The notes: a model not told the origin generated them from the sequence alone. Positions 30,776 through 41,946 are shown, counted from the first letter of the stretch. The stretch is DNA of 59,230 nucleotides from Alphaproteobacteria bacterium (GCA_030431485.1 JAUIIR010000019.1:1-59230), one strand, 5' to 3'. Translations and numbers: made by a program.

Positions 30776-30857
30776 ACGTGGTCCCTTCGTCTCATTGCTC
30801 CGAGCAAAACGCCCGGAGCCAGCTATCCCAAACCTAGGCACCGATACCGCGTTGGCG

Positions 30858-32270
30858 TCAATCGGTTCCGTTGGCGGCTGCTTCTGTCAGGCGGGCAACG
30901 GTTTCGCCGCGCCCCAGAACCAGCATCATATCGAACACACTCGGCGTCACGGCCCGGCCCGCAAGCGCTGCCCGCATCGGACCCGCCAGTTTGCCGAATT
31001 TCGTCCCGTGCTCTTCTGCAATTCGGGATGTGACGGCTTCAAGCTCGTCGCGCGTCCAGCTAGCATTTTGCAACTGCGGCGTCAACGATTGCAGTATACC
31101 ACGGGATACCGAATCCAGTGCCTTGGCCGCTTTCTCATCTTGCTCGATGGGGCGGCTGGTCAGAACAAAGTGCGCTTTTTCAATCAGTTCCGGGAATGTG
31201 CGTGCCCGTTCCTTGAGGCAATACATCGCACGAAAGATACCGTCAGACTGCGCTTGCGTGAGGGCAGGTTTGTCTGCCGCGTCCAGATATGCGGTCAATT
31301 CATGCAGCAGTGCAGCATCGTCGGCCACAGCGATATGCTGACCGCTGAGATTCTCCAGCTTCTTGAAATCGAACCGCGCCGGAGACTTGCCGATCCCACC
31401 CAGATCAAACCACTCTTTCGCCTGGTCATCGGTAAAGAACTCATCATCTCCGTGGCTCCAACCCAGCCGCGCGAGGTAGTTGCGCATGCCTGCCGCCGGA
31501 TAGCCCATCGCCTGGTACTCCTGGACGCCAAGCGCGCCGTGGCGTTTGGACAGCTTCTTGCCATCGGGTCCGTGGATCAGCGGAATATGCGCCCAAACCG
31601 GCACGTCCCACCCCATTGCCGTGTAGATACCCATTTGACGCGCTGCATTGTTGAGGTGGTCATCCCCTCGAATCACATGGGTCACGCCCATATCATGGTC
31701 ATCGACTACAACCGCCAGCATGTAGACCGGTGTGCCGTCCGAGCGTAACAGAACCATGTCATCCAGCTGATCGTTGCGAATGGTCACGTCGCCCTGCACC
31801 TGATCGCGGATCACTGTTGTGCCGTCCATCGGCGTCTTAAGCCGGATCACATACGGGGAATTTGGATGCGTTGAGGGATCGGCATCCCGCCAGGGGCTTT
31901 GGAACAACGTCGATTTGCCTTCGGCCCGGGCCGCCTCACGAAACGCCTCGATCTCGTCCTGTGTCGAGAAGCACTTGTAGGCTGCGCCCTTGGCCAGCAG
32001 CTCGTGCGCCACTTGAGCATGGCGGTCCGCACCAGCGGCCTGGCTCACCACGTCACCATCATGATCAAGGCCCAGCCACTCCATCCCCTTGAGGATCGCG
32101 GCGGTTGCTTCGGGGGTCGAGCGCGCTCGGTCCGTGTCTTCGATCCGCAACAGGAACTTCCCGCCGCGACCGCGCGCGTAGAGCCAGTTGAACAACGCCG
32201 TGCGTGCGCCACCGATGTGCAGGTAACCGGTGGGCGATGGGGCGAAACGGGTGACGATCTGGCCGGTCAT
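30858..32270 (-). CDS. gltX: Glutamate-tRNA ligase
   Basis: Charges tRNA-Glu with glutamate. The class I signatures are the HIGH-type HIGG in [20 protein letters not shown] and the KMSKS-type KKLSKRHGA. The 470-aa length is standard for bacterial GltX. Two ATG codons 9 nt apart compete (32277-32279 and 32268-32270). An AAGG lies 3 nt before the first, which is too close, so the second is chosen tentatively. It is transcribed divergently from comEC over a gap of under 80 bp. Confidence 0.95.
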   Translation of the reverse strand: MTGQIVTRFAPSPTGYLHIGGARTALFNWLYARGRGGKFLLRIEDTDRARSTPEATAAILKGMEWLGLDHDGDVVSQAAGADRHAQVAHELLAKGAAYKCFSTQDEIEAFREAARAEGKSTLFQSPWRDADPSTHPNSPYVIRLKTPMDGTTVIRDQVQGDVTIRNDQLDDMVLLRSDGTPVYMLAVVVDDHDMGVTHVIRGDDHLNNAARQMGIYTAMGWDVPVWAHIPLIHGPDGKKLSKRHGALGVQEYQAMGYPAAGMRNYLARLGWSHGDDEFFTDDQAKEWFDLGGIGKSPARFDFKKLENLSGQHIAVADDAALLHELTAYLDAADKPALTQAQSDGIFRAMYCLKERARTFPELIEKAHFVLTSRPIEQDEKAAKALDSVSRGILQSLTPQLQNASWTRDELEAVTSRIAEEHGTKFGKLAGPMRAALAGRAVTPSVFDMMLVLGRGETVARLTEAAANGTD

Positions 32271-32348
32271 TGGGCGCATTTACCTTTCGATAACGGTATT
32301 GGGAGTAAGTTAAGGCTCTCTTAACCAGCACCATGCACGGGGGCAAGT

Positions 32349-34379
32349 ATGGCGCGGCTCCGCGATGTCTTCGCCAACCTGCTTCTCTCGCAGCAAGGCA
32401 TGTTGTTTCCCTTTGTTCCGGTTTTCCTAAGCATTGGCATCGGGCTTTATTTCGCGCTTCGGACCGAGCCGTCAATCTGGGCGCTCTCGGCACTGGCAGC
32501 GTGTGCTGCGGTGCTGCTTATGCTCTATCTGCGCAACCGGTCTGCCTTTGCCCCGCTCATATCCGCGCTGGCAATGGTCACGTTTGGTGTAGCGCTTGCT
32601 GGAACACGGGCACATTTGGTGGCGGGGCCTGTGCTTGACTTCCGGTACTATGGCCCGGTGACCGGCAGGGTCGTGGCGATCGACCGCTCTGCATCTGACG
32701 CTCTGCGGATCACTCTGGACCGTGTGTTGCTGACGAATCTGCCGTTGTCCGAAACGCCAGCCCGTATACGCCTGTCATTGCACGCCAAGTATCCGGGCAT
32801 ACCACCCGAACCGGGCCAGACCATCATGACAACCGCACATCTGAGTCCGCCCGGCGGCGCGGTGGAACCCGGCGGTTTCGATTTCCGACGCCACGCTTGG
32901 TTCCTGCGTCTCGGGGCAGTCGGCTATACCCGCGTTCCGCTTGTGCTGTGGGAAGAGGCGGGCCACAACAAACGGCTTTTTCAGATGCGCATGGCCATCT
33001 CGAAACAGGTTCAAAACGCGCTTCCAGGCCATACCGGAGGCGTCGCCACCGCCATCATCACAGGAGATCGCAGCGCTATTCCGAAACCGGTACTGCAAGA
33101 CTTGCGCGACACCAATCTGGCGCATCTTCTGGCGATATCTGGCCTGCACATGGGGCTCGTCAGCGCCTTTGCCTTCGGCGTGCTGCGATTGGGCCTGTTG
33201 CTGAGCCCAAACGGTCAGCGCTGGCCGATCAAAAAAATCGCCGCCGCTGGGGCGCTTGGTGTCGCGGCGGTGTATCTCGCGCTGTCGGGCGGCAATGTCG
33301 CAACTGAACGGGCCTTCGTCATGGTGGCCGTCATGCTGGTTGCCATTCTGCTGAACCGCCGCGCGATATCGCTGCGGGCTGTGGCGCTGGCGGCGCTGAT
33401 TGTTCTTCTGCTGCGACCCGAGGCGTTGATTGGTCCCGGTTTCCAGATGTCTTTTGCTGCCACAACCGCTTTGGTCGCGGTATTCGGCGCGATCCGGGAC
33501 AGCAGCCTTGATTTTCCGCGCCACCGTCTCTTGCGCGGGGCCGCCTCTGTCCTTTTGTCGTCCGCGGTCGCAGGGGCGGCGACGGCACCCTTTGCGATGG
33601 CGCATTTCAACCAGATCGCCCAGTACGGCCTTTTGGCCAATCTGCTCACGGTGCCGCTGATGGGCGTGGTGGTCATCCCGGCAGCTGTGCTTGGTGTTCT
33701 GCTGATGCCGTTCGGGTTAGAGTCCATCGGTCTCACGGTCATGGGGCTTGGCCTTGACTGGATTCTGAGCGTCGCAGAGGTGATCGCGCGATGGCCGGGC
33801 GCGGTGCGCCCGGTCATGACTCCCGGGCCGAGTGTCCTGCCACTGCTTTCCGTTGGCACGGTTTTCCTGATCCTCTGGCAGAACCGCCTGCGCGTCCTTG
33901 GGCTGATCCCGGTGGCCTGTGCTATGGGCCTTTGGCTGCAGTCAGAGCGGCCAGACATACTTGTGGCAGAGCAGGGGCAGCTTGTTGGCGTGATGGGGCA
34001 TCACGGACGCGCCCTGTCACGCGCCAAAGGCGCGGGGTTCATCGCGGGTGTCTGGCTTGAAAATGATGGGCAAGGCCTTGAACAGGCCGAGGCGGCGTCC
34101 CTCTGGGACACCCTTGGCCTGCCCATTCAACACATCCACGGCAAACGCAACGCAGCGCGCTTTAAGGGCTGTTCAGAGGGCGCGCTGATCATCTCAAGCG
34201 CGGATCTACCAGACCAACCAACCGACAAGACGTGCACTGTTTTAGATGCCGAATATCTCGCCCATACGGGAAGCCTTGCCATCACCCGCGATCCAAACGG
34301 AGCATGGCACATCGAAAAAGCGCGCGACCGGTCGGGCGCGCGCCTTTGGAATGACCCGAGTCTGCGAAAGGCTCAGTAG
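32349..34379 (+). CDS. comEC: ComEC/Rec2-family DNA uptake channel protein
   Basis: Polytopic inner-membrane protein that takes single-stranded DNA into the cytoplasm in natural transformation and, in Rhodobacter capsulatus, in the uptake of GTA-borne DNA. The 676-aa protein has N-terminal helices and a DUF4131-type region (residues 1-200). The competence domain begins around [23 protein letters not shown], with about nine helices to residue 530. The C-terminal region is short and lacks the HxHxDH motif of the metallo-beta-lactamase domain found in longer ComEC proteins. The stop overlaps the lexA stop by 7 bp in convergent orientation. Confidence 0.92.
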   Translation: MARLRDVFANLLLSQQGMLFPFVPVFLSIGIGLYFALRTEPSIWALSALAACAAVLLMLYLRNRSAFAPLISALAMVTFGVALAGTRAHLVAGPVLDFRYYGPVTGRVVAIDRSASDALRITLDRVLLTNLPLSETPARIRLSLHAKYPGIPPEPGQTIMTTAHLSPPGGAVEPGGFDFRRHAWFLRLGAVGYTRVPLVLWEEAGHNKRLFQMRMAISKQVQNALPGHTGGVATAIITGDRSAIPKPVLQDLRDTNLAHLLAISGLHMGLVSAFAFGVLRLGLLLSPNGQRWPIKKIAAAGALGVAAVYLALSGGNVATERAFVMVAVMLVAILLNRRAISLRAVALAALIVLLLRPEALIGPGFQMSFAATTALVAVFGAIRDSSLDFPRHRLLRGAASVLLSSAVAGAATAPFAMAHFNQIAQYGLLANLLTVPLMGVVVIPAAVLGVLLMPFGLESIGLTVMGLGLDWILSVAEVIARWPGAVRPVMTPGPSVLPLLSVGTVFLILWQNRLRVLGLIPVACAMGLWLQSERPDILVAEQGQLVGVMGHHGRALSRAKGAGFIAGVWLENDGQGLEQAEAASLWDTLGLPIQHIHGKRNAARFKGCSEGALIISSADLPDQPTDKTCTVLDAEYLAHTGSLAITRDPNGAWHIEKARDRSGARLWNDPSLRKAQ

Positions 34380-35071
34380 GTGCGGATCAGACCGACAAGA
34401 CGACCCTGAACCTTCACCGCCCCAACGGGCAGGATGCGCGGTTCATATGCCGGGTTCGCCGCCTCAAGAATAATGCTCTCGCCCTTGCGCTTGTACCGCT
34501 TGAGCGTGGCTTCATATCCTTCGACCTGCGCCACGACGATATCCCCATTGTCGGCGGAGGACGTTTCGCGGATCACCACAACATCACCGTCGTTGATCCC
34601 GGCTTCGATCATGGAATCTCCTTTGACCTCAAGCGCATAGTGCTTTCCGCTGCCTGACAGCATCGCACCGGGTACGGCCACAGCGGGCGGCACGTCATTG
34701 ATCGATTCAATCGGCACACCGGCGGCAATCCGCCCCATCAGGGGAAGCTCCATCGCGTCGATACGCTCAACCGGCTGAGCATTGGCAGGAGGCGGCAGAT
34801 CAGGCAGATCACCGTCAATCACCTTGGGTTCAAATCCACCCTGTTTCGCGGCAAGTGTGTCGGGCAGTTTCACAATCTCTATCGCCCGCGCGCGGTGCGC
34901 CAAACGTCGGATGAAGCCACGCTCTTCCAGCGCCGTAATCAGTCGATGAATGCCCGATTTGGACCGCAGATCCAGCGCTTCTTTCATTTCGTCAAAGCTG
35001 GGTGGCACGCCGTCGCGCGCCACGCGTTTGCTGATGAATTCCAGCAGGTCGAGTTGTTTTTTGGTCAGCAT
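34373..35071 (-). CDS. lexA: LexA repressor
   Basis: SOS repressor that cleaves itself when stimulated by RecA filaments. Of 232 aa, the N-terminal helix-turn-helix is within residues 25-60 ([21 protein letters not shown]). The cleavage bond is A117-G118 in GRIAAGVP, and the catalytic pair is S153 (KGDSMIEAG) and K191 (TLKRYKR). An exact GTTC-N7-GTTC box lies 34 bp upstream of the start, so it controls itself. It ends the ung-trpC-moaC-moeA string but is separated from moeA by 85 bp with its own promoter. Confidence 0.97.
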   Translation of the reverse strand: MLTKKQLDLLEFISKRVARDGVPPSFDEMKEALDLRSKSGIHRLITALEERGFIRRLAHRARAIEIVKLPDTLAAKQGGFEPKVIDGDLPDLPPPANAQPVERIDAMELPLMGRIAAGVPIESINDVPPAVAVPGAMLSGSGKHYALEVKGDSMIEAGINDGDVVVIRETSSADNGDIVVAQVEGYEATLKRYKRKGESIILEAANPAYEPRILPVGAVKVQGRLVGLIRTY

Positions 35072-35104
35072 GAACTGCCTCCGCTCGCATGATCCTCGCG
35101 GTTT

Positions 35105-35119
35105 GTTCTACTGTTGTTC
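35105..35119. promoter_or_regulatory. LexA box upstream of lexA
   Basis: GTTCTACTGTTGTTC is an exact alphaproteobacterial LexA box (GTTC-N7-GTTC), 34-48 nt upstream of the lexA start codon. Confidence 0.9.
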
Positions 35120-35156
35120 CTGTTTTGTGTCAAGAATCCGTGAAGATAGACCAGAA

Positions 35157-36326
35157 TTAGCGCAACGGCAGGTAATCCACTGTCTCACCAGCGGCCCGAG
35201 GCCCATCCTTCGGTGCGCGCACGATCAGCGCATCGGCCTGACCCATTATGCTTAGCAAGGAGCTGTCCTGCGATCCGAAAGCGACCAGACCCGCATCGGT
35301 CAACCGCGCCCGCATGTAATGCTCGCGCGGCCCGTTTTGCGGCAGGGCCTGGGCCAGAAGCGCGGTCCGGCGCGGCGCGGGCTGTGCCTTCAGCCCGAGC
35401 ATCGCCCGTACGACCGGCGCAACAAACACATGTCCGCAGACCATCGCCGACACCGGGTTGCCCGGCAGCCCGATCATCATTGCGTCCCCAAACCGTCCTG
35501 CCATCAAGGGTTTACCGGGGCGCATGGCGACTTTGTAAAAGCTTTGCTCAAAGCCAAGCTGCGGCGCCAGATTTGCCACCACGTCATGGTCTCCCACGGA
35601 CGCTCCGCCGATGGTGATGATCAGGTCGGAGCCCTGTGCCAGCTCAAACGCGGTCTTCAGCGACGCCTCATTGTCTCGTGCAATCGGCAACAGGCGCGGT
35701 TCCGCGCCTAGATCCTGCATAAGCGCATGCAGGCCCAGCGTGTTTGACGCGATGATCTGATCGCGGCCGGGGGGCTCCCCGGGCATCACCAGCTCGTCCC
35801 CGGTCGAAATCAGCGCCACAACAGGCCGCCGGGTCACCGGAACGTCGGCGATGTTCATCGAGGCAAAAAGGGCGATATCATTCGGCCCGATCACGCGGCC
35901 CGCGCAGATCGTATCACCTACTTTGAAATCGCCTCCGGCAGGCCGGATGTGTGTATTGTCTTCGGGGCTGTCACCGATGATGATCCAATCGCCATCACGC
36001 GTGACATCTTCCTGAATAACCACTGCGGTGGCGCCTTCCGGCACCGGCGCTCCGGTAAAGATCCGCACCGCCTCGCCGGATTTTACCGGATGGTAAAATC
36101 CATGTCCCGCGGCGGATTCCCCGATCACCTTGAGCCGCAGCCCGGGTGCGACCTCGGTCACCGCATATCCATCCATCGCCGAGCCATCGAACGGCGGCTG
36201 ATCGCGTGTTGCAGCAACATCCTGCGCAAGAATGCGACGATGTGCCTGCAGGAGCGGCACTGTCTCAACCTCAAGCGGACGGGCCAGCGCAAAAAGCTGA
36301 TCCAGAGCTTCAGCGACCGAGATCAT
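35157..36326 (-). CDS. moeA: Molybdopterin molybdenumtransferase
   Basis: Inserts molybdate into adenylylated molybdopterin in molybdenum-cofactor synthesis. The 389-aa protein has the family features [13 protein letters not shown], a MogA-like domain with [18 protein letters not shown], and the active-site segment [29 protein letters not shown] precedes the small C-terminal domain. Its start overlaps the moaC stop as ATGA. Confidence 0.96.
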   Translation of the reverse strand: MISVAEALDQLFALARPLEVETVPLLQAHRRILAQDVAATRDQPPFDGSAMDGYAVTEVAPGLRLKVIGESAAGHGFYHPVKSGEAVRIFTGAPVPEGATAVVIQEDVTRDGDWIIIGDSPEDNTHIRPAGGDFKVGDTICAGRVIGPNDIALFASMNIADVPVTRRPVVALISTGDELVMPGEPPGRDQIIASNTLGLHALMQDLGAEPRLLPIARDNEASLKTAFELAQGSDLIITIGGASVGDHDVVANLAPQLGFEQSFYKVAMRPGKPLMAGRFGDAMMIGLPGNPVSAMVCGHVFVAPVVRAMLGLKAQPAPRRTALLAQALPQNGPREHYMRARLTDAGLVAFGSQDSSLLSIMGQADALIVRAPKDGPRAAGETVDYLPLR

Positions 36327-36799
36327 GTCGCTTCATACCGCCCGGACTTGCCGCCATCTTTCAGCATCACCCGAATGCCTGTGATCTCCATAGCCTTGTC
36401 TACGGCTTTCGCCATGTCATAGACCGTCAGGGCCGCTGTCGACACCGCAGTCAGTGCCTCCATCTCGACCCCGGTCTGTCCGGTGGTCTTGACCGTCGCC
36501 TCGATCCGCAGACCCGGCAATTCGGGCGCAGGCGTCAGTTCCACCGCAACCTTGGTCACGGGCAGGGGATGACAGAGGGGGATTAACTCGGGCGTCTTCT
36601 TCGCCCCCATGATCCCAGCAAGCCGCGCCACGCCGATCACGTCGCCTTTCTTGGCCCGGCCTTCGGTGATGATGTCAAAGGTCGCCTGCGCCATGCGGAT
36701 ATAGCCCTCGGCCACCGCGACCCGCGATGTGACGGCCTTGTCCGACACATCGACCATATGGGCATCGCCCTTGGCGTCGAAATGCGTGAGCCCGCTCAT
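36323..36799 (-). CDS. moaC: Cyclic pyranopterin monophosphate synthase
   Basis: Second enzyme of molybdenum-cofactor synthesis, acting after MoaA to form cyclic pyranopterin monophosphate. The 158-aa protein has the conserved [18 protein letters not shown] and [21 protein letters not shown] segments, ending [12 protein letters not shown]. It overlaps trpC upstream and moeA downstream by 4 bp each, so Moco and tryptophan genes share one transcript. Confidence 0.97.
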   Translation of the reverse strand: MSGLTHFDAKGDAHMVDVSDKAVTSRVAVAEGYIRMAQATFDIITEGRAKKGDVIGVARLAGIMGAKKTPELIPLCHPLPVTKVAVELTPAPELPGLRIEATVKTTGQTGVEMEALTAVSTAALTVYDMAKAVDKAMEITGIRVMLKDGGKSGRYEAT

Positions 36800-37599
36800 G
36801 CCGCCACCGGATTAGCCAGCAGCGCGCGTGTTGCTTCCGTCACATCCGCTTGCCGCATCAGGCTCTCGCCAATAAGGAAACTGCGCGCACCACATGCTGC
36901 CATGTCGGCGAGATCTGCGGGGGTGAAAAGACCCGACTCCGAGATCAGCATCCGATCGGAAGGCACGTGCTTGGAGAGTTCGCGCGTCGTCTCAAGAGTG
37001 GTCTCGAAAGTCTTGAGATTGCGGTTGTTTACGCCAATCAAAGGCGACTTCAGCGCAAGCGCCCGATCCAATTCCTCGTGGTCATGAACCTCGATCAAAG
37101 CATCCATGCCCCAGGCAAACGCGGCCTCTTCCAGTTCCGCCGCCTGGGCGTCGGACACGCTGGCCATGATGATCAGGATGCAATCGGCCTGCAGGCTCCG
37201 CGCCTCGGCCACCTGATATGTGTCATACATGAAATCCTTGCGCAGCGCGGGCAGTGATGTCGCCTGCCGCGCGGCGACCAAAAAGGATTTGTCGCCCTGG
37301 AAGCTGGGCGTATCCGTCAACACCGACAGACAGGTCGCACCGCCAGCTTCATAGGCTTGTGCAAGAGTCGCAGGTTCGAAATCCGCGCGGATCAGACCCT
37401 TTGAGGGCGACGCCTTCTTCACCTCGGCAATCAGTCCATAGCCCTCTGTCTGGGCCAGTCGCAGCGCGGCCCCGAACGGCCGCACCGGATCAGCCGCCCG
37501 TGCGGCCTCTTCCACAGCCGCCAGCGGTACGCGGGCCTTGTCGGCGGCCACTTCTTCAAGCTTGTAGGCCTTGATCTTGTCGAGAATGGTCGCGCTCAT
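36796..37599 (-). CDS. trpC: Indole-3-glycerol phosphate synthase
   Basis: Converts carboxyphenylamino-deoxyribulose phosphate to indole-glycerol phosphate in tryptophan synthesis. The 267-aa TIM barrel has [19 protein letters not shown] with the catalytic lysines, [18 protein letters not shown], and [13 protein letters not shown]. Its ATG overlaps the ung stop (ATGA), and its stop overlaps the moaC start. Confidence 0.97.
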   Translation of the reverse strand: MSATILDKIKAYKLEEVAADKARVPLAAVEEAARAADPVRPFGAALRLAQTEGYGLIAEVKKASPSKGLIRADFEPATLAQAYEAGGATCLSVLTDTPSFQGDKSFLVAARQATSLPALRKDFMYDTYQVAEARSLQADCILIIMASVSDAQAAELEEAAFAWGMDALIEVHDHEELDRALALKSPLIGVNNRNLKTFETTLETTRELSKHVPSDRMLISESGLFTPADLADMAACGARSFLIGESLMRQADVTEATRALLANPVAA

Positions 37600-38243
37600 G
37601 GGTCTGTCCAGTTGATCGGCTGTTGCCCCCGTTCTTTAAGCCACGCGTTCACGGTGGAAAAGGGGCGCGAGCCGAAAAACCCGCGTCGGGCGGAAAGCGG
37701 TGAGGGATGGGCGCTTTCCAGTATCAGGTGTCCGTGTCCTGCAAGACGCGGCGCGTGGGCCCGCGCATCGTTGCCCCACAGCACAAAAGCGCGTGGGCGA
37801 TCCGCGAGCAGCTCCAGCACCTGCGGCACAAGTGTCTGCCAGCCCAGCCGCCGATGCCCCCGTGCGTCCCCCGCCGGAACGGTCAACACATCATTCAACA
37901 GCAAAACGCCCTGTTCCGCCCAAAACCGCAAATCGCCATTGGGCGGCATAGCCCCGATATCGTTCTGCAACTCCTTGAAGATATTACCCAATGATCGGGG
38001 CAGGGGGCGCACATCTGGGTCCACGGAAAAGGCCAACCCATGTGCATGCCCGGGCGTCGGATACGGGTCCTGCCCGAGTATGACAACGCGCACATCGTTA
38101 GGCGCGGAGGTCTCAAGAGCTGCAAACACCTGCGGCGCGGCTGGCAGAACAACACGATCGTCTTGCGCGATCGCAGATGCAATGCCCGGCAGAGACTCGT
38201 CGAAAAATGGCAAATGCCGCCATGCCTCCGGTGGGATCAGCAT
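37596..38243 (-). CDS. ung: Uracil-DNA glycosylase (family 1)
   Basis: Removes uracil from DNA. The 215-aa protein has the water-activating loop [13 protein letters not shown] (D59) and the leucine loop [12 protein letters not shown] (H179), both diagnostic of family 1. It stands between trpD and trpC and is joined to trpC by a 4-bp overlap, which is an unusual place for a DNA repair gene. A repeat-filled 118-bp gap separates it from trpD. Confidence 0.95.
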   Translation of the reverse strand: MLIPPEAWRHLPFFDESLPGIASAIAQDDRVVLPAAPQVFAALETSAPNDVRVVILGQDPYPTPGHAHGLAFSVDPDVRPLPRSLGNIFKELQNDIGAMPPNGDLRFWAEQGVLLLNDVLTVPAGDARGHRRLGWQTLVPQVLELLADRPRAFVLWGNDARAHAPRLAGHGHLILESAHPSPLSARRGFFGSRPFSTVNAWLKERGQQPINWTDP

Positions 38244-38255
38244 CGCGCATGCCTG

Positions 38256-38300
38256 CTTCTCTGGTTTTTAAATACTTCGGGGTCTGGGGCAGCGCCCCAG
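38256..38300 (-). repeat. Dispersed repeat: 28-bp core plus GC hairpin (copy 2)
   Basis: Read on the minus strand, a CTGGGGC-GCT-GCCCCAG hairpin (38284-38300) leads into a 28-bp core (38256-38283) that starts ACCCC, has TATTT in the middle and ends AGAGAAG. It matches the design of the element at 2531-2594, in the opposite orientation. Confidence 0.6.
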
Positions 38301-38304
38301 AATT

Positions 38305-38342
38305 TTCCGTCGACGGAATATTGGCGATGCGTCGACGCATCG
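38305..38342. repeat. Twin GTCGAC-centred palindromes (copy A)
   Basis: TTCCGTCGACGGAA (38305-38318) and CGATGCGTCGACGCATCG (38325-38342) are both perfect palindromes, centred 22 bp apart. They lie between ung and trpD. Confidence 0.8.
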
Positions 38343-38361
38343 TCCGCCCGCCAATCAGACA

Positions 38362-39378
38362 TCACGCCGCTTGCGTGACGCGCGCCAAAGCGTCGACCCG
38401 CGCTTTGGCGGCCCCGCTGTCGATGCTCTCGGCGGCCATCTCGGCTCCGGACCTGAGATCCGCTGCCTTGTCCGCAACCATCAGTGCTGCTGCCGCGTTC
38501 AGGAGCACCGCATCGCGATAGGCACTTTTTGCCCCGTCAAGCAGATCGCGGAAGGCCTGCGCATTCTCGGCGGGTGTCCCACCCAGAATGTCTCGGAAAG
38601 GGTGCACCGGCAGACCCGCGTCTTCGGGATGCACCTCATGCCCACGGATTTTCCCGCCTTCCAGCACCGCCACCTGCGTGGGCGCGGAGATCGAGATCTC
38701 GTCAGTCCCGTCGCCACCGTGCACCAGCCAGGCCTTCTCCGATCCGAGTTCCTTCAGCGTTTCCGCCATCGGGAAGATCAGGTCGATGGCAAAGGCACCG
38801 GTCAATTGCCGCTTCACCCCCGCCGGGTTGGTGAGCGGACCGAGGATGTTGAAAATTGTCTTCGATCCAAGCTCCTGCCGCACCGGCATCACGTGTTTCA
38901 TCGCCGGGTGGTGCATCGGCGCCATCATGAAGCCGATCCCGGCCTCAGCGATGGCGCGTTCCACGACCTCGGGTGACACCATCACGTTGATGCCCATCTC
39001 GGTCAGCGCGTCCGCCGATCCGGATTTGGACGACAGGTTGCGGTTGCCGTGTTTGGCGACCGGCACAGCTGCGCCCGCTACGACAAAAGCGGTCGCGGTT
39101 GAGATGTTGAGCGTGCCCATGCCGTCGCCGCCGGTGCCAACGATGTCCATCGCCCCCTCGGGTGCTTTCACTGCGGTGCACTTGGCGCGCATCACACCTG
39201 CTGCGGCGGCGTATTCCGACACCGCCTCACCGCGCGCCCGCAGCGCCATAAGCAATCCGCCCATCTGGGCCGGGGTGGCTTCGCCGTCGAACAACAGCTC
39301 AAACGCCTGTTCTGCCTGCGACCGGCTCAGCGGGCCTTCTGAGGCGGCGTAAATCAGGGGCTTCATCGCGTCGCTCAT
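38362..39378 (-). CDS. trpD: Anthranilate phosphoribosyltransferase
   Basis: Transfers the phosphoribosyl group of PRPP to anthranilate in tryptophan synthesis. The 338-aa protein has the PRPP-binding [34 protein letters not shown], and [20 protein letters not shown]. The start overlaps the trpG stop by 4 bp. trpE is not in this window, so anthranilate synthase genes are at least partly separated. Confidence 0.97.
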   Translation of the reverse strand: MSDAMKPLIYAASEGPLSRSQAEQAFELLFDGEATPAQMGGLLMALRARGEAVSEYAAAAGVMRAKCTAVKAPEGAMDIVGTGGDGMGTLNISTATAFVVAGAAVPVAKHGNRNLSSKSGSADALTEMGINVMVSPEVVERAIAEAGIGFMMAPMHHPAMKHVMPVRQELGSKTIFNILGPLTNPAGVKRQLTGAFAIDLIFPMAETLKELGSEKAWLVHGGDGTDEISISAPTQVAVLEGGKIRGHEVHPEDAGLPVHPFRDILGGTPAENAQAFRDLLDGAKSAYRDAVLLNAAAALMVADKAADLRSGAEMAAESIDSGAAKARVDALARVTQAA

Positions 39379-39956
39379 GCGGGCACCTTCAGTTCATTGA
39401 CAAAATTCTGCAGAAGCGCATGCCCGTGTGCCGAAGCAATGCTCTCAGGGTGGAACTGCACGCCGTGCATCGGCAGCTCTTTGTGGCTCAGCCCCATCAC
39501 GGTGCCGTCCTCCAACCACGCTGTCACCTCAAGGCAGTCCGGGATTGTGTCCTTGTCCACCACCAGTGAGTGATACCGCGTTGCCTCGAAAGGCGAGGGC
39601 AGACCGGCAAATACACCCTTGCCGCTGTGGTGCATCACCCCCATTTTGCCGTGGACAATCTCGGAATGGCGCACCACCGACCCGCCAAAGGCCTGCCCAA
39701 GGGTCTGATGTCCAAGGCACACACCCATCAGAGGCATGCCCGTCTCGGCAGCGGCAAGCGTCAGCGGCAGGCAGATGCCCGCCTGATCCGGATCGCAGGG
39801 CCCGGGCGAGAGCAGGATGCCCGCCGGGTTCAGACCCATGGCATCCTGAACTGTCAAAGCGTCGTTGCGCACCACTTTCACATCGGTGCCGAGCTCGCCC
39901 AGATAATGCACGAGGTTGTAGGTAAAACTGTCGTAATTGTCGATGAGCAGCAGCAT
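39375..39956 (-). CDS. trpG: Anthranilate synthase glutamine amidotransferase component
   Basis: Supplies ammonia from glutamine to TrpE; the homologous p-aminobenzoate role is also possible. The 193-aa class I amidotransferase begins [20 protein letters not shown]. It has the nucleophile elbow [15 protein letters not shown], and the His-Glu pair in [11 protein letters not shown]. The ATG at 39954-39956 is the family start, and 23 upstream codons of open frame are not used. It heads the leftward trpG-trpD-ung-trpC-moaC-moeA series. Confidence 0.96.
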   Translation of the reverse strand: MLLLIDNYDSFTYNLVHYLGELGTDVKVVRNDALTVQDAMGLNPAGILLSPGPCDPDQAGICLPLTLAAAETGMPLMGVCLGHQTLGQAFGGSVVRHSEIVHGKMGVMHHSGKGVFAGLPSPFEATRYHSLVVDKDTIPDCLEVTAWLEDGTVMGLSHKELPMHGVQFHPESIASAHGHALLQNFVNELKVPA

Positions 39957-40107
39957 GGGTCTTTCTTCGTCGTCAGGGCTGGCGGGTTGGGGGCCAATCG
40001 CGGTATACATGCGCAGGCAGACCAAGGCGCGTCAAGGGCGCGGGTGGGTCAACCGGCACGGACAAGATGCCGGGAGCGTATGAGACGGCAAGACGAGGGC
40101 ATTGAGC

Positions 40108-41886
40108 ATGGCACGAGGGTTTTTGTCAGGAGCCATCTGGGGCACGATCCTCTCGGTGGCGGGCCTGGGGGTGGCGTCGGTCATGATGCCCGGACCAGGC
40201 ACAGTCCAACCTGCGCCACCCGATCAGCCGTCTGAAACTGCGATGCCAGCGGAGACCGAGGTGCCAGTCGGCACCGCGACTGAGACCGTCAAGCCGTCTG
40301 ATCAGACCGATGCTGCGGAGGAGGTTGCGCCGGAGCCCGAGGCACTGACGCTGCCCGAAGCAGAGCCAGATACCGAAAGCGACCTCGTTGAGGCGCCATC
40401 CGCAGAAGTCACCGTCGACGCAGCAGATACCCCCACAACCGAGGCTGACGCGGTTGATGATGTGGCGGTTTCCGCGCCGACAGACGCTCCAGAGGATGCA
40501 GAGCCCTCTGAGGCCGCGGCTGCGTCCGCGTCTGATACTGCGACCATGTCCGAGACGCCCGCACGTCGCCCAACCGACGTCTCGCCCGTGGCCCCCGAGG
40601 CCGCCGCGCCCGAACTCGAGCAACCAAAAGTGCCGACTGACAGCGCGCCGGCCAATGCTGACACGAGCGCGGCCCCTATGCCGACACCGGAAACAGGCGA
40701 TACGATTGCTGCACTCGATGCGCCGGACGCAGGCACTGCACCGGCTGCGCCGTCTTCGCCAACCGACGACGCAACGCCGGACACTGCCACAGCACCGGCG
40801 CTTGCGGCGCCAGAAGGTGAGGCCAACCCAAGCCTCTCGACCGAGCCTGCCCAACCGCCAGTCCCTGCGGTGCCGAATATCGAAACACCGCTTGCGCCTG
40901 ACGGCGAGGGAACTGCAACCGGCGAGGCCGCACCTGACGCGCAAGACACTGCCGTCGAAGATACACCCGCAGGGGTGCAGTCTGAAGACTCAGCCACCGC
41001 CGCAACGCGGCCTCCGGTGCGTCGTCTGATCCCTACGGAACCGGACACAGGCCAGAGCGACAGCGCAGCGCTGCGGCGGCCCGCCATTGGTACGCCTGCA
41101 GCGTCGCTCACCGACCGCAATCCCGGAAATTCGGCCCGCCTGCCGTCGATTGGCAGCGCAACAGAAGACGACTCCTCTGCGGTACAGCCCTCAGAGGTGG
41201 ACACAAACCTGCCGCCCTTGAAACGCTTTGCCGCTTCCGTTGACAGCGACCCGGCGCTGCCGAAAATGTCGATCGTGTTGATTGATGATGGGTCAGGTCC
41301 ATTGGGACCGGACACGCTGGACGGTTTTCCATTCCCCGTCACGTTTGCACTTGATCCGGCCCAATCCGGCGCTGCTGAGAGAATGTCGCGCTATCGGGCG
41401 TTGGGCTATGAGGTGGCGGTGCTGGTCAACCTGCCTGCTGCTGCACAGCCCAGCGATGTCGAGCAGGCCTTGGGCGGGGCGGTTGCTGCTGTACCTGAGG
41501 CCGTGGCTCTGATCGAAGCGCCTGATGGCGGCCTTCAGGCGGATCGCACGATTACGGAACAGGCAGCCCGTTTTGCCGCTGACAGCGGGCATGGTCTGGT
41601 TTTTCTGCCAAATGGTCTGAACACGGCGCAGGCACTGGCGCAGCGCGAAACGGTGCCTGCGCTGAGTATTCTGCGCGATTTTGACGGAGATGGGCAGGAT
41701 GCCCGAACCAAGCGCCGGTTCCTTGACGGCGCGGCGTTCCGTGCGCGCCAGGATGGCTCGGTCACCATGCTTGGGCGTTTGACGCCGGATACCTTGTCGG
41801 CGCTGGTGCTGTGGAGCCTTCAGGACCGGGCGGCGAGCGTTTCTATGGTGCCGGTTTCAACCTTGCTGATCGACCAAGCCAACTGA
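40108..41886 (+). CDS. Divergent polysaccharide deacetylase family protein (YibQ-like) with long disordered linker
   Basis: Envelope protein of 592 aa. An N-terminal hydrophobic segment (FLSGAIWGTILSVAGLGVAS) is a signal anchor. About 345 residues of low-complexity sequence rich in Ala, Pro, Thr, Asp and Glu follow. The domain of the divergent polysaccharide deacetylase (YibQ) group occupies only residues ~385-592, from MSIVLIDDGSG to the C-terminus. The group's substrate is unknown. ATG 40108 is preferred to TTG 40102 because GAGGG sits 8 nt before it. It is divergent from trpG and convergent with the DUF1638 gene. Confidence 0.85.
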   Translation: MARGFLSGAIWGTILSVAGLGVASVMMPGPGTVQPAPPDQPSETAMPAETEVPVGTATETVKPSDQTDAAEEVAPEPEALTLPEAEPDTESDLVEAPSAEVTVDAADTPTTEADAVDDVAVSAPTDAPEDAEPSEAAAASASDTATMSETPARRPTDVSPVAPEAAAPELEQPKVPTDSAPANADTSAAPMPTPETGDTIAALDAPDAGTAPAAPSSPTDDATPDTATAPALAAPEGEANPSLSTEPAQPPVPAVPNIETPLAPDGEGTATGEAAPDAQDTAVEDTPAGVQSEDSATAATRPPVRRLIPTEPDTGQSDSAALRRPAIGTPAASLTDRNPGNSARLPSIGSATEDDSSAVQPSEVDTNLPPLKRFAASVDSDPALPKMSIVLIDDGSGPLGPDTLDGFPFPVTFALDPAQSGAAERMSRYRALGYEVAVLVNLPAAAQPSDVEQALGGAVAAVPEAVALIEAPDGGLQADRTITEQAARFAADSGHGLVFLPNGLNTAQALAQRETVPALSILRDFDGDGQDARTKRRFLDGAAFRARQDGSVTMLGRLTPDTLSALVLWSLQDRAASVSMVPVSTLLIDQAN

Positions 41887-41894
41887 AGCTGTGG

Positions 41895-41934
41895 GGACGC
41901 GTCGACGCGTCCTCCGTTTCCGTCGACGGAAACG
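41895..41934. repeat. Twin GTCGAC-centred palindromes (copy B)
   Basis: GGACGCGTCGACGCGTCC (41895-41912) and CGTTTCCGTCGACGGAAACG (41915-41934), both perfect, centred 21 bp apart. They fill the gap between two convergent genes and could end transcription from both sides. The order of the two palindrome types is reversed relative to copy A. Confidence 0.8.
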
Positions 41935-41946
41935 CAAACCTGCGAC

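Noticed and set aside
30797..30819. GCTCCG/CGGAGC hairpin after gltX as a terminator
   Set aside because: The stem is only six pairs and no U-tract follows on the gltX strand.
40126..40944. A 272-codon minus-strand frame rich in Arg and Cys opposite the YibQ-like gene
   Set aside because: It mirrors the low-complexity Ala/Pro/Thr linker on the other strand and resembles no protein.
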